From positions 186,001-250,000 of the forward strand of contig CAWAPD010000001.1 in the NCBI GenBank assembly GCA_963783865.1: 64,000 nucleotides of DNA, given 5' to 3'. Numbering within the stretch: position 1 is the first letter of the stretch; each line of letters opens with the position of its first letter. Below the pieces are notes generated by a model. The model saw nothing but the letters and a program-made list of their open reading frames with translations, did not search any database and was not told the DNA's origin. Source of the stretch: CAWAPD01 sp963783865 (lineage in GTDB: Bacteria > Actinomycetota > Thermoleophilia > UBA2241). Positions 41,907 through 50,250 of this stretch are shown in pieces. Made by a program: the position numbers and the translations under genes.

Positions 41907-43391
41907 GTGATGACGTTCAGGCGCAGACCCGACAGGCGGCGCTCGTTGGCGGCGAGGGCGGCGGCGGTCGTGATGACGACCGCCGCCGCCCTCGCCGCTG
42001 CGCTCGCGCTGACGGCCTGCGGCGGCGACGGCGCCGGCGCGGCCGCGAAGGCGAGTCCCTCGACGGCGCAGCCGGTCGTGACCGTCACCCCGACGACGCC
42101 GGGGACGGCGGCGCCGTCGGCGACGGCCATGCCGCCGCTCCCTGCCGCCGTCCCCCCGTATCCCGGCCTGCTGCTCGACGCGAAGCAGTGGGACGCGGTC
42201 CGCGCCGCCGTGCAACAGCCCGGCTCGATGCAGGCGGCCGCCTGGCAGAGCTTCCTCGACCAGTACGTGAAGACGGCCCGCGACTACGCGCCCGTGCCCC
42301 CGTACACCGGCGGCTCGGACGCCGAGCTCGAGCAGTCGGCCAACACAAGTGTCGCGCCCGAGAGCCGGAGCCTCCGCGACCTGGCCATCGCCTACCAGGT
42401 GACGCACGACCCGGCGTATGCGCAGCGCGTCCACGACGGGCTGCTGGCCTGGGCCGCCACCTGGCGTGCGACCGATCCATCCAACGACCACACCAGCGCC
42501 GTGTACCTCGACGCCTCCAACCAGCTCGGTCCGGCGATCTTCTCGTTCGCCTGGGCCTACGACCTGACGGCCTCGTCCGGCGCCTACACGACGGCGGAGC
42601 AGGCGACGCTGCGGCAGTGGTTCGACGGCCTGGCCGGCTCGATGTGGCTCGACCTGCAGGCCCTGCTGGCGACGCTCCAGGCTCACAGCGACCTGATGGT
42701 GCCCTACGAGTGGCAGATGAAGGACGGCTCGCACCTCCGCTACCGGATGAGCGACCGGTACGGGCCCGCCAACGACTTCGCCCTGCGGGCCCAGGTGGCG
42801 CTGGTGGCGGCGGCGAGGGCGGCCGGCGACCGCAAGCTCCTGTGGCGCGAGTACGGGCAGAGCGCCGCCGGCCAGCCGTCGCTGGCCACGCACGCCCTCG
42901 CCGACGCCTTGACGCCGGCCAACCAGGGGGACGGCCGTGACATCGTCGGCAAGCCGGCGCCCGAGGTCATGATCGCCAAGGCGCCGCTCGCCGACGGGCC
43001 CGACACCACCGACTACATGATGTACAACGCGCGCATGGCGAGCATCCTCGCCGACGAGTCGGTCCATCTGCACGGGCTCTGGCCGACCGCCGTCCCGCAG
43101 GACCTCGTCGCCGCCTGGCGCGCCCACCTCGAGACGACGTGGACCTACCTCGCCCGGCTGTTCCAGCCTGGGGCCGTGAGCTCGCCGGTCCACGACTACA
43201 CGCCCGGCGCCGGCCAGCCGACCGACGTGGTCAACTACGAGGTGGACACGCCGCGGCTGTGGGTGGGCTGGCACGAGACGGGCTCGGACCGCCTCTGGCA
43301 GGTCCTGACGACGGGGAACAACGCGCCTCTCGACTCGCTCTACGAGAGCGAGTTCCTGGGGCCGGTGACGCTGGTCTACAGCCTGCGCTGA
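41907..43391 (+). CDS. Lipoprotein with alginate-lyase/heparinase-like alpha-toroid
   Basis: GTG at 41907 is directly followed by ATG at 41910. The product has about 494 residues with a signal ending in a lipobox (ALALTACGG, Cys near residue 38), then a Pro/Thr/Ala-rich linker. The helical domain has PGLLLDAKQWDAVRAAVQQP near residue 85, RDLAIAYQVTHDPAYAQRVH, LGPAIFSFAWAYDL and MVPYEWQMKDGSHLRYRMSD. These repeated hairpin helices resemble the (alpha/alpha) toroid of alginate lyase family 5/heparinase proteins. Exported and lipid-anchored; polysaccharide cleavage is plausible but not proven. Confidence 0.75.
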   Translation: MMTFRRRPDRRRSLAARAAAVVMTTAAALAAALALTACGGDGAGAAAKASPSTAQPVVTVTPTTPGTAAPSATAMPPLPAAVPPYPGLLLDAKQWDAVRAAVQQPGSMQAAAWQSFLDQYVKTARDYAPVPPYTGGSDAELEQSANTSVAPESRSLRDLAIAYQVTHDPAYAQRVHDGLLAWAATWRATDPSNDHTSAVYLDASNQLGPAIFSFAWAYDLTASSGAYTTAEQATLRQWFDGLAGSMWLDLQALLATLQAHSDLMVPYEWQMKDGSHLRYRMSDRYGPANDFALRAQVALVAAARAAGDRKLLWREYGQSAAGQPSLATHALADALTPANQGDGRDIVGKPAPEVMIAKAPLADGPDTTDYMMYNARMASILADESVHLHGLWPTAVPQDLVAAWRAHLETTWTYLARLFQPGAVSSPVHDYTPGAGQPTDVVNYEVDTPRLWVGWHETGSDRLWQVLTTGNNAPLDSLYESEFLGPVTLVYSLR

Positions 43392-43402
43392 CGAAACGGC
43401 GA

Positions 43403-43446
43403 GAGGGGCGGGGCGAGGGGCCTGCCGGCCCCTCGCCCCGCCCCTC
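43403..43446. terminator. Perfect 20-bp stem, loop TGCC
   Basis: Arms 43403-43422 and 43427-43446 are exact complements. Convergent position between the lyase-like gene (+) and the Cys-rich gene (-). Confidence 0.85.
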
Positions 43447-43461
43447 CGGCGGAACGCCCTC

Positions 43462-43815
43462 TTACAGCATCGAGCTGCCGGGCGGCGGCTCCGGCTTGCG
43501 GCTGTGCTCCTTGAGCTCGTCGTCGATGTTGTTGTCCTCGTCGAGCCCCGACGGCGGCAGCGCCGCCTTGATCCCCTTGGCCCAGAAGTCGCGGTTGGCG
43601 GGGTGCTCCATGCACCAGTCGCCCCTCTTGACCAGCGGGAACGTGCCGACCGCCGGGAACGCGCCGAACAACATCGAGCGCGTCGAGCCGCGGAAGTAGT
43701 CGGGGTTCTGGAACACGACCGGAGGGTTGCGCCGGCACACGCCCGCGGCTCCTTCGTTGACCACCGGCAGATACGCCGGACAGGTCTCGCAGACACTGAG
43801 CTCAGGCTCGGCCAT
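43462..43815 (-). CDS. Small Cys-motif protein, function unknown
   Basis: The 117-residue protein starts at ATG 43815 with GGAGG 4 bases upstream. It has CETC at residues 9-12, GVCRRNPP at about 25-32 and KRGDWCMEHPANRDFW near 65, a pattern of four Cys plus His seen in a widespread family of small uncharacterised proteins with 'GxCRRxPP...DWCgeh'. The four Cys would bind zinc or an iron-sulfur cluster. The last 35 residues are charged and Pro-rich. No membrane segment. Confidence 0.75.
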   Translation of the reverse strand: MAEPELSVCETCPAYLPVVNEGAAGVCRRNPPVVFQNPDYFRGSTRSMLFGAFPAVGTFPLVKRGDWCMEHPANRDFWAKGIKAALPPSGLDEDNNIDDELKEHSRKPEPPPGSSML

Positions 43816-44021
43816 GGCACCTCCTCAGTCGACGCGCGGCGCGCGTCGTCATGGTTCGCGCAGCGGCGTCATCGTATCGCTCGGCCTCCGGGCTGTCGAA
43901 CGAGCGGCTCGCCCGGCGGACGGCCGGACGGACGCGCTGCCCTGGTGAGGTAGTTGTCGGCGGTTCGCCCCTGCAGCTAGAGTCTGCGCAACGTCTTCAC
44001 CGGCCAGCGAAAGGCACGCCC

Positions 44022-46070
44022 ATGCCCTTCTTCAGCGAGCTCCCCATCCGGCGCGAGTTCCCCCGCGAGACCGTGGCGCGCGACCACTTCTGGATCCCAC
44101 TCGCCGACGGCACGCACCTCAACGCGCGTGTCTGGCTGCCGGTCGACGCCGAGAGCGACCCGGTGCCGGTCATCCTCGAGGCGAGTCCCTACCGGCTGAC
44201 CGACGGCGGCAGCCGCGACTGGGAGGTCTACCCGTACTGGGCCGGCTTCGGCTACGCGTGCGTGCGTCTCGACCTGCGCGGCACCGGCGACTCGGACGGC
44301 GTCATCACCGACGAGTACACGGCCCAGGAGCACGACGACGTCTGCGAGGCCATCGCCTGGCTCGCCGCCCAGCCGTGGTCGACCGGCGCCGTGGGCATGA
44401 CCGGCATCTCGTGGACCGGCTTCAACAGCCTGCAGGTCGCGGCCCGCCGGCCGCCGGCGCTCAAGGCGATCATCACCCTCATGTCGACCGACGACCGCTA
44501 CGCCGACGACGTGCACTACAAGGGCGGCTGCGTCTCGGGCCTCGACATGCTGCCGTGGGGCGGCACGATGCTCCACTACGACGCCATCCCCCGGCACCCG
44601 CAGGTCTCTGGGCAGGAGGGCTGGCGCGAGGATTGGATGCGGCGGCTCGAGGCCAACGAGGACTGGACGACCACCTGGCTCGCGCACCAGCGCCGCGACG
44701 AGTACTGGAAGCACGGCTCGGTCTGCGAGGACTACGCCGCCATCGAGGCGGCCGTCTACGCCGTCGGCGGCTGGACCGACGGCTATCACAACGCCGTCCT
44801 GCGCCTGGTCGAGGGGCTGCCGGGGCCGGCCAAGGGACTGGTCGGGCCGTGGGCTCACTGCTGGCCGCACGACGCGCTGCCGGGGCCGGCGATCGGCTAC
44901 CTGCAGGAGGCCCTGCGCTGGTGGGACCAGTGGCTGAAGGGGATCGACACCGGGATCATGGACGAGCCGGCCCTGCGGGTGTGGATGGAAGACTGGGTCG
45001 CGCCGGCGCCGGTGATCGCCCATCACCCGGGCCGCTGGGTGGCCGAGGACGAGTGGCCGTCGCCGCGGATCGTGCCCGATGAATGGGTCTTGAACGCGGG
45101 CACGATCGACCGCGACGGCCGCCCCGAGACGGCGATCACCCACCGCGGCCTGGGGACGACCGGCATCGACGCCGGCGCCTGGTGTTCCGAAGGCACGCCG
45201 GGCGACTGGCCTGCCGACCAGCGCGCCGAGGACGGGCGCTCGGTCGCCTGGACCTCGGCCCCGCTCGTCGAGACGCTCGAGATCATGGGCTTCCCCGAGG
45301 TGACGCTGCAGCTGGCCGTCGACAAGCCGCAAGCGCTGATCTGCGTGCGCCTCTGCGACGTGGCGCCAGACGGCTGCTCCAAGCTGGTCACGCGCCAGGT
45401 CCTGAACCTGAGCCATCGGAACGGCCACGAGGACCTCGCGCCGATGACGCCCGGCGAGCGCTGCACGGTGACCGTCAGGCTCGACTCGATCGCCCACGCG
45501 TTCCCGGCCGGGAACCGGCTGCGGGTCGCGGTGTCGACCGACTACTGGCCGTGGGCGTGGCCGTCACCCGAGGCGGTCACGCTGACCGTGTTCACGGGGG
45601 GCGCGAGCAGGCTCGTCCTGCCGGGGCGTCCGCCCCGGCAGGACGACGACCGGCTCGCGCCCTTCGCCGAGCCCGAGATCTCGGCCCCGCTCGAGAGCGA
45701 GACGCTGGTGCCGCCGGGCACGCGCGGGGACGCCACGCGCATCGACCAGGACACCGGCACCGTCGAGTTCGAGCTGCGCTACGTCGACGGCGGCCGCTAC
45801 CGCGACGGGCGCCACGGCATCGAGACCGAGGACCACGTCGTCTACAGCTACAGCCTTGCGGAGGGCGACCCTCTGAGCGCCGTCGCGCACGCGACCAGCA
45901 CCAGCGACCTCGTGCGCGGCGACCTGCTCGACGTGCGCGTGGAGACGGTGAGCGAGCTGCGTTGCGACGCGACCGACTTCATCCTTCGCGACGAGCAGCA
46001 CGTGTTCGACCACGGCGAGGAGATCTTCGTGCTCGACGCCGAACGGCGCATCCCGCGCGATCACGTGTAG
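44022..46070 (+). CDS. CocE/NonD-family hydrolase (X-Pro dipeptidyl-peptidase type)
   Basis: ATG at 44022, with AAGG 6 bases upstream; 682 residues, typical for the family. The alpha/beta hydrolase part begins RDHFWIPLADGTHLNARVWL, has YACVRLDLRGTGDSDG and the nucleophile elbow GAVGMTGISWTGFNSLQVAA (Ser in GISWTG). VGPWAHCWPHDA is the His region. The C-terminal jelly-roll domain (X-Pro DPP C-terminal) runs from about residue 350 (TSAPLVETLEIMGFPEVTLQ, LRVAVSTDYWPWAWPSPEAV). No signal peptide. Substrates include proline-containing peptides or esters. Confidence 0.93.
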   Translation: MPFFSELPIRREFPRETVARDHFWIPLADGTHLNARVWLPVDAESDPVPVILEASPYRLTDGGSRDWEVYPYWAGFGYACVRLDLRGTGDSDGVITDEYTAQEHDDVCEAIAWLAAQPWSTGAVGMTGISWTGFNSLQVAARRPPALKAIITLMSTDDRYADDVHYKGGCVSGLDMLPWGGTMLHYDAIPRHPQVSGQEGWREDWMRRLEANEDWTTTWLAHQRRDEYWKHGSVCEDYAAIEAAVYAVGGWTDGYHNAVLRLVEGLPGPAKGLVGPWAHCWPHDALPGPAIGYLQEALRWWDQWLKGIDTGIMDEPALRVWMEDWVAPAPVIAHHPGRWVAEDEWPSPRIVPDEWVLNAGTIDRDGRPETAITHRGLGTTGIDAGAWCSEGTPGDWPADQRAEDGRSVAWTSAPLVETLEIMGFPEVTLQLAVDKPQALICVRLCDVAPDGCSKLVTRQVLNLSHRNGHEDLAPMTPGERCTVTVRLDSIAHAFPAGNRLRVAVSTDYWPWAWPSPEAVTLTVFTGGASRLVLPGRPPRQDDDRLAPFAEPEISAPLESETLVPPGTRGDATRIDQDTGTVEFELRYVDGGRYRDGRHGIETEDHVVYSYSLAEGDPLSAVAHATSTSDLVRGDLLDVRVETVSELRCDATDFILRDEQHVFDHGEEIFVLDAERRIPRDHV

Positions 46071-46079
46071 GCTGGGACC

Positions 46080-46940
46080 ATGTACTTCGGCGCCCACGTC
46101 AAGTCCAGCGGCGGCGTCTGGCACGCCGTCGAGCACGGCGAGGAGCTCGGCTGCGAGGCGATCCAGTTCTTCGCCGGAAGCCCGCGCACCTGGAAGCCGC
46201 AACTCTACACGGAGGGCGACGCGGCGCACTTCCGCGAGGCGCGCGCCGCGTCGCCCATCCGCTTCGTCGTCATCCACACGATCTACCTGATCAACCTGGC
46301 GACGACCAACGCCGACTTCTACGAGAAGTCGGTCGTCGCGCTGGTCGGCGCGGTCACGGCGGCCGAGCAGCTCGGCGCCGACGCCATCGTGACCCATATC
46401 GGCTCACACCAGGGCGCCGGGTTCGCCGACGGCCTTACACGGGTCAAGCAGGCGCTGCAGCGAGCGCTCGTCGAGGTCGGCGACTCGAAGGTGCGCGTGC
46501 TGCTCGAGGACACGGCGGGCGCCGGCGGCACCATGGGCGTCGACTTCGAGCAGCTCGGGGCGATGATCGGCGCCGTCGACGGCGACCCGCGCGTCGGCGT
46601 CTGCCTCGACACCTGTCACGCGTTCGCGGCCGGCTTCGACCTGCGTACCGGGCCCGGCGTCGACGCGATGATCGAGGCGGTCGAGGCCGGCTGCGGCCTC
46701 GACCGCCTCGTCATGCTCCACCTCAACGACTCCAAGACCCCGCTGGGCTCCAACCGCGACCGCCACGACAACCTCGGCGAGGGCGAGCTCGGCCGCGACG
46801 CGTTCGAGGTCATCGTCAACCACCCGGCGTTCGCCGACCTGCCCGGGATCCTCGAGGTCCCTGGGTTCGACGACCAGGGCCCGGACGCGCGTAACATGGA
46901 CATCTTGCAAGAGCTGTACAGAGGCAACAAGGAGGCCTGA
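46080..46940 (+). CDS. nfo: Endonuclease IV (AP endonuclease)
   Basis: The 286-residue protein matches Nfo throughout: MYFGAHVKSSGGVWHAVEHG with EAIQFFAGSPRTWK at the start, VTHIGSHQG (zinc His), VLLEDTAGAGGTMG (Glu), VGVCLDTCHAFAAGFDLRT (Asp/His) and MLHLNDSKTPLGSNRDRHDN. It cleaves DNA at abasic sites in base excision repair. The ATG follows a TAGGCT box by 6 bases with no Shine-Dalgarno, so it may be leaderless. A DUF2007 gene follows 3 bases downstream and is probably co-transcribed. Confidence 0.96.
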   Translation: MYFGAHVKSSGGVWHAVEHGEELGCEAIQFFAGSPRTWKPQLYTEGDAAHFREARAASPIRFVVIHTIYLINLATTNADFYEKSVVALVGAVTAAEQLGADAIVTHIGSHQGAGFADGLTRVKQALQRALVEVGDSKVRVLLEDTAGAGGTMGVDFEQLGAMIGAVDGDPRVGVCLDTCHAFAAGFDLRTGPGVDAMIEAVEAGCGLDRLVMLHLNDSKTPLGSNRDRHDNLGEGELGRDAFEVIVNHPAFADLPGILEVPGFDDQGPDARNMDILQELYRGNKEA

Positions 46941-46943
46941 CCC

Positions 46944-47231
46944 GTGGACACCGTCGTCGTCGCCCGCGTGCCCGACATCGTCACCGCCGGCGCGCTGTGC
47001 GACCTGCTGCAGCAGGCCGGCATCAAGACTGAGATGGCTGGCGGTTCCAAGATGTTCCCCGGCGCGGTCATCGGCTCGTACGAGGTCGTGGTGTCGGCCG
47101 CCGACGCCGACAGGGCGCAAGCCCTGATCGACGAGACGCAGGCCGAGGCCGAGTCGGGCGAGTTGGCCGACGACGCCGTCACCGCCGAGGCCGACGGCGA
47201 GCGCGACGGGCAGGCGCCGCCCGAGGGCTGA
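46944..47231 (+). CDS. DUF2007 (putative signal-transducing) protein
   Basis: GTG start three bases after the nfo stop; 95 residues. The first 65 form a DUF2007 fold: VDTVVVARVPDIVTAGALCD, then LLQQAGIKTEMAGGSKMFPG (strand-helix) and YEVVVSAADADRAQALIDE. The remaining tail is acidic. One of three DUF2007 proteins in the window (also 47349 and 55365). Function of the family is unknown; the fold resembles PII-like ligand sensors. Confidence 0.82.
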   Translation: MDTVVVARVPDIVTAGALCDLLQQAGIKTEMAGGSKMFPGAVIGSYEVVVSAADADRAQALIDETQAEAESGELADDAVTAEADGERDGQAPPEG

Positions 47232-47285
47232 CGCCGGCCGAGGACCGACGCCCCCGCCGACGAACCGGCGCCATCAGGCCGGGGT

Positions 47286-47291
47286 TATACT
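47286..47291 (+). promoter_or_regulatory. -10 box TATACT before the second DUF2007 gene
   Basis: TATACT 57 bases upstream of ATG 47349, in a short gap after the previous gene, fits a separate promoter. Confidence 0.5.
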
Positions 47292-47348
47292 CGGCGGCGA
47301 AGGGGCAACATCACCCGGGCCAGCAGCAGGCGACAGGCGAGGTGCACC

Positions 47349-47591
47349 ATGGAGCTGTGCATAGCGACCACCGCCACCGACCTCAACCAGGCCACCGCCA
47401 TCAAGGAAGTCCTCGAGGAAGCCGGCGTGACCTCACAGCTCAGAGGCGGGCTTCACGACGCGTATCCCGGCACGTCCGGCTTGGGCGCGATCGACGTGCT
47501 GGTCGACGAAGGCGACCTGCAGACGGCGCGCGACGTGCTCGCTCGCGCCGAAGAGGCCGCCCTCGACTTCGAGGCCGAAGAAGAGGTCTAG
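47349..47591 (+). CDS. DUF2007 protein, second copy
   Basis: The 80-residue product begins MELCIATTATDLNQATAIKE and continues VLEEAGVTSQLRGGLHDAYP, the same strand-helix-strand pattern as the gene at 46944, but diverged. IDVLVDEGDLQTARDVLARA closes the fold. The N-terminal ATG has a GGTG-type weak ribosome site. It has its own TATACT box upstream. Confidence 0.78.
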   Translation: MELCIATTATDLNQATAIKEVLEEAGVTSQLRGGLHDAYPGTSGLGAIDVLVDEGDLQTARDVLARAEEAALDFEAEEEV

Positions 47592-47809
47592 CTCATCGCT
47601 CTGGTTCGGCCCGCTTTCCCCACAGGTCGTCGGGGTGTCGCGATGCTGTGCGCCGTCGCCATGCCGGAACGGATGACCGGTCGTCCCACACATCGAGGCC
47701 ATACGTCGCCGGGGCACTCCTCGAGACGAGCGATGGGCGGGTCGGCGTCTGGTACTATGAGTCGATGTGGCGGGCGACCCGTCCGCCGGGACAATCCGAC
47801 CGGAGATCG

Positions 47810-49076
47810 ATGATGCTCGGACGTCTGTTCGGACGTGGCAAAGACGAGAACGACGGCGCCACCTGCGCCGAGTGCGGCCGCACCCTGCTGGCCGGCGAGT
47901 GGACCCAGCGCATCGTCGACGACGGCGGAAACGAGCTGCTGATCTGCGCCCTGTGCACTCGCGCCGGCAGCGCCGTCGAGGAAGATGACGCCGTCACCTA
48001 CGACAGCACCCCCGCCGGCACCGGCAGGGTCAAGGACTCCCGCACCGAGAGCGACGCGTTCTGGCGCGCGCTCAAGGACAAGGACGCGGAGATCGAGCGG
48101 CTCGAGAGCATGCTCGCGCACGTCGAGGCCGAGAAGCAGGAGCTGAGGGCGCAGCTCGCCGCCCTCGGCGGCGAGCTGCGCCCCGCCCCCCGCGACGCGA
48201 GTCCGGACGAGCTCGACGCGCCGCCGCCCGCCGACTCGCGCGAAGCGCGCGAACGCATCGCGGCCGAGGAGACGATGGCCTTCACGCCGCCGGCCTTCGA
48301 CGAGGGACCGGCGGCCGGGTTCGAGACCGAACCGGAGCCGATCGCGGGGTTCGAGGACCGAACCGGAGCCGGCGCGCACCGATCCTCGTCTCGGCGAGGC
48401 CCTGCGCGCCGCCGCCCCCGCCCCTCCCGACCTGAACGCCGAGGAGACGCCGGCCGCGGAGATCGCCGAGGCGGCAGCCGAAGAGAACTGGGGCCCCACC
48501 CACGACGACGCCGAAGTCACCGGACAGTTCCGGGCGCAGGCCGACGAGCCCGAGCCGACCGAGACCTTCGTCCCCGCCGCCGAGGCTCCGGCTCCGTTCG
48601 AGTCCGAAGAGGACCTGGGGCCCTCGCTGGTGATCCTGCAGCGCGGGGTCGACCTGCTCAACGTGAGCGCCGTACCAAAGCGCATCGTCGAGACCAACGA
48701 GAATCTCGGACTGGCGCAGGTCCACGTGGGCGCCGACGACGAGAGCACGCTGCTGATCACCTTCATGTGGACCCTCGGCTGGTACCAGTTCAGGGTCGAG
48801 CTGGCCGAAGGCGGCCGCATCACCCTGGCCGAGCGCGGCTACGACAGCCGCGGCGACCTGCGGCCCAACGCCAGCGTCCGCGCCGACGGCACCGTGCAGC
48901 TCGCGCCGACCTTCATCAAGGGCCCGACCCCCAGGGACACCTCGGCGGTCAAGCCCGCGGCGGTCACGAGCGGCGTCATCATCTCGAAGTCGATGATGGG
49001 CCAGCGCACCGACGACGAGAACGTGCCGGCCGACTGGAAGTCCCAGAACGCACCCGACTTCGACTGGGGTCGCTGA
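47810..49076 (+). pseudogene. Zinc-ribbon / coiled-coil protein interrupted by a one-base insertion
   Basis: The first frame encodes a zinc ribbon (CAECGRTLLAGEW ... ICALC), a coiled coil (DKDAEIERLESMLAHVEAEK) and an acidic linker up to about 48355. The second frame then continues with EPEPARTDPRLGEALRAAAP and a conserved-looking C-terminal domain (LVILQRGVDLLNVSAVPKRI, LLITFMWTLGWYQFRVELAE), ending at 49076. The break lies in a tandem repeat: GGGTTCGAGACCGAACCGG (from 48317) recurs from 48347 with one extra G. Removing it restores a 421-residue protein. Either a real frameshift, a slippage-controlled switch or a sequencing error. ATG 47810 has CGGAG upstream; an earlier in-frame ATG is at 47765. 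Confidence 0.75.
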
Positions 49077-49106
49077 GGCTCAGTCGCCCCATCTCGCACA
49101 GGAACG

Positions 49107-49150
49107 GAAAGGGCGGGGGCCGGTCAGTACTGACCGGCCCCCGCCCTTTC
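49107..49150. terminator. Perfect 44-base palindrome (22-bp stem)
   Basis: Arms 49107-49128 and 49129-49150 are exact complements with an AGTACT centre. It separates the convergent frameshifted gene (+) and LppX-like gene (-), and begins GAAAG / ends CTTTC so each strand has a short A/T edge. Confidence 0.88.
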
Positions 49151-49160
49151 ACTTCGGCTC

Positions 49161-50120
49161 CTACAACCCTGTGCCGGACGGGATCAGCTGCCCCAGCCCC
49201 TGCTGCAGCTGGCTGAACGGCAGCGGCGAGGCCGGCGCCTCGACGGTGACGGTCTGGTTGAAGTTGTCGGCGGTGTAGATGACGGCCGCGGTCGCACCCT
49301 GCAGGCCCTGTGAGGACAGGCTGCCGGCGAACGTCATGTTGGCGGTGACCGACGCCTTCACGATATAGAAGGTCTGGGCGTCGACCCAGTAGTCGGCCTG
49401 CGCCGCGGTCAGCGACTTCTCGAGCTCCTGGACCTGCTTCGAACTCTTGAGCTGCTTGAGCACGGCGCCGCTCTGGCCGCTGGTCAACCCCGGCGTGTTC
49501 AGCGCCTTCATCAGGTCGCTCATCACCTTCTGGGTGTCGGCCTTGGTGGTCACGTGGTAGACGGTCGCGCCGCCCAGCTGCTCGGTCGTGACGCTGCTCT
49601 CTCCCGTCCACGAGGTCGGGTCGATTCCGAGCTTCGAGAGCGCCTTGTCGGGCGAGCCTCCCGCCTGCTCGGTGACGCTCTTGATCTGGCTCGGCGGCAC
49701 CGTGTACCACTTGTCGGCGAACTCGACCCAGGCCTGGTTGTCCGTCGCCTTGAGGCCCACGCTCAGGGTCTGCCCACCGGCGGCCAGCGAGGCCGTGAGG
49801 TCGGCGTTGGCGGGCTTGCCGATGGCGCCCTCGGCGTGGACCTTGATCGGCTGCGACGCCAGCGCCTTGGTCGTCGCGTCGCTGATCTTGGCGGTGTCGG
49901 CCTTGATCGTCAGCGTCACGTCGCCGGTGAAGCTCATGCTGGTGACGCCGTTCATGGCGTCCTTGGCCTTGGCCATCACCTGGTCGGCGGTCATCGACGC
50001 CGCGGACGCGGCGGGACTGCTGCCTGTCGAGCTGTTCGAGCCGCCGCCGCAGCCGGCGACGATCAGCGCGGCGGCCAGGACCGCCACGACGAACACGATG
50101 AGGACCTTGCGCGTGGGCAT
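49161..50120 (-). CDS. LppX/LprG-like lipoprotein
   Basis: Start is ATG 50120 with AAGGAG 6 bases upstream; 319 residues. The signal ends in a lipobox VAGC (Cys24). The rest is the LppX_LprAFG-type fold: TADQVMAKAKDAMNGVTSMS near residue 43, SLAAGGQTLSVGLKATDNQA, VEFADKWYTVP and FYIVKASVTANMTFAG. Such proteins carry or shuttle lipids in actinobacterial envelopes; here the cargo is unknown. Extracytoplasmic, lipid-anchored. Confidence 0.85.
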   Translation of the reverse strand: MPTRKVLIVFVVAVLAAALIVAGCGGGSNSSTGSSPAASAASMTADQVMAKAKDAMNGVTSMSFTGDVTLTIKADTAKISDATTKALASQPIKVHAEGAIGKPANADLTASLAAGGQTLSVGLKATDNQAWVEFADKWYTVPPSQIKSVTEQAGGSPDKALSKLGIDPTSWTGESSVTTEQLGGATVYHVTTKADTQKVMSDLMKALNTPGLTSGQSGAVLKQLKSSKQVQELEKSLTAAQADYWVDAQTFYIVKASVTANMTFAGSLSSQGLQGATAAVIYTADNFNQTVTVEAPASPLPFSQLQQGLGQLIPSGTGL

Positions 50121-50250
50121 GTTTGCTCCTTCCGGGGGACGTCCGTTCGTCACGCACTGTTTCTACAGGTATCGTCACCGGTCCTGCGGAACGAGAGTCT
50201 CGTTGCCGTGGGCCGCGCCTCGGACGAAGCGGCGAAAGGCAGCCGGCGGG

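Noticed and set aside
41431..41915. Near-repeat CGGTTCACGGTGATGGCGTT / CGGTTCACCGTGATGACGTT
   Set aside because: A single 20-base match with a few differences, one inside the dioxygenase gene and one at the lyase-like start; could be chance and shows no wider homology.
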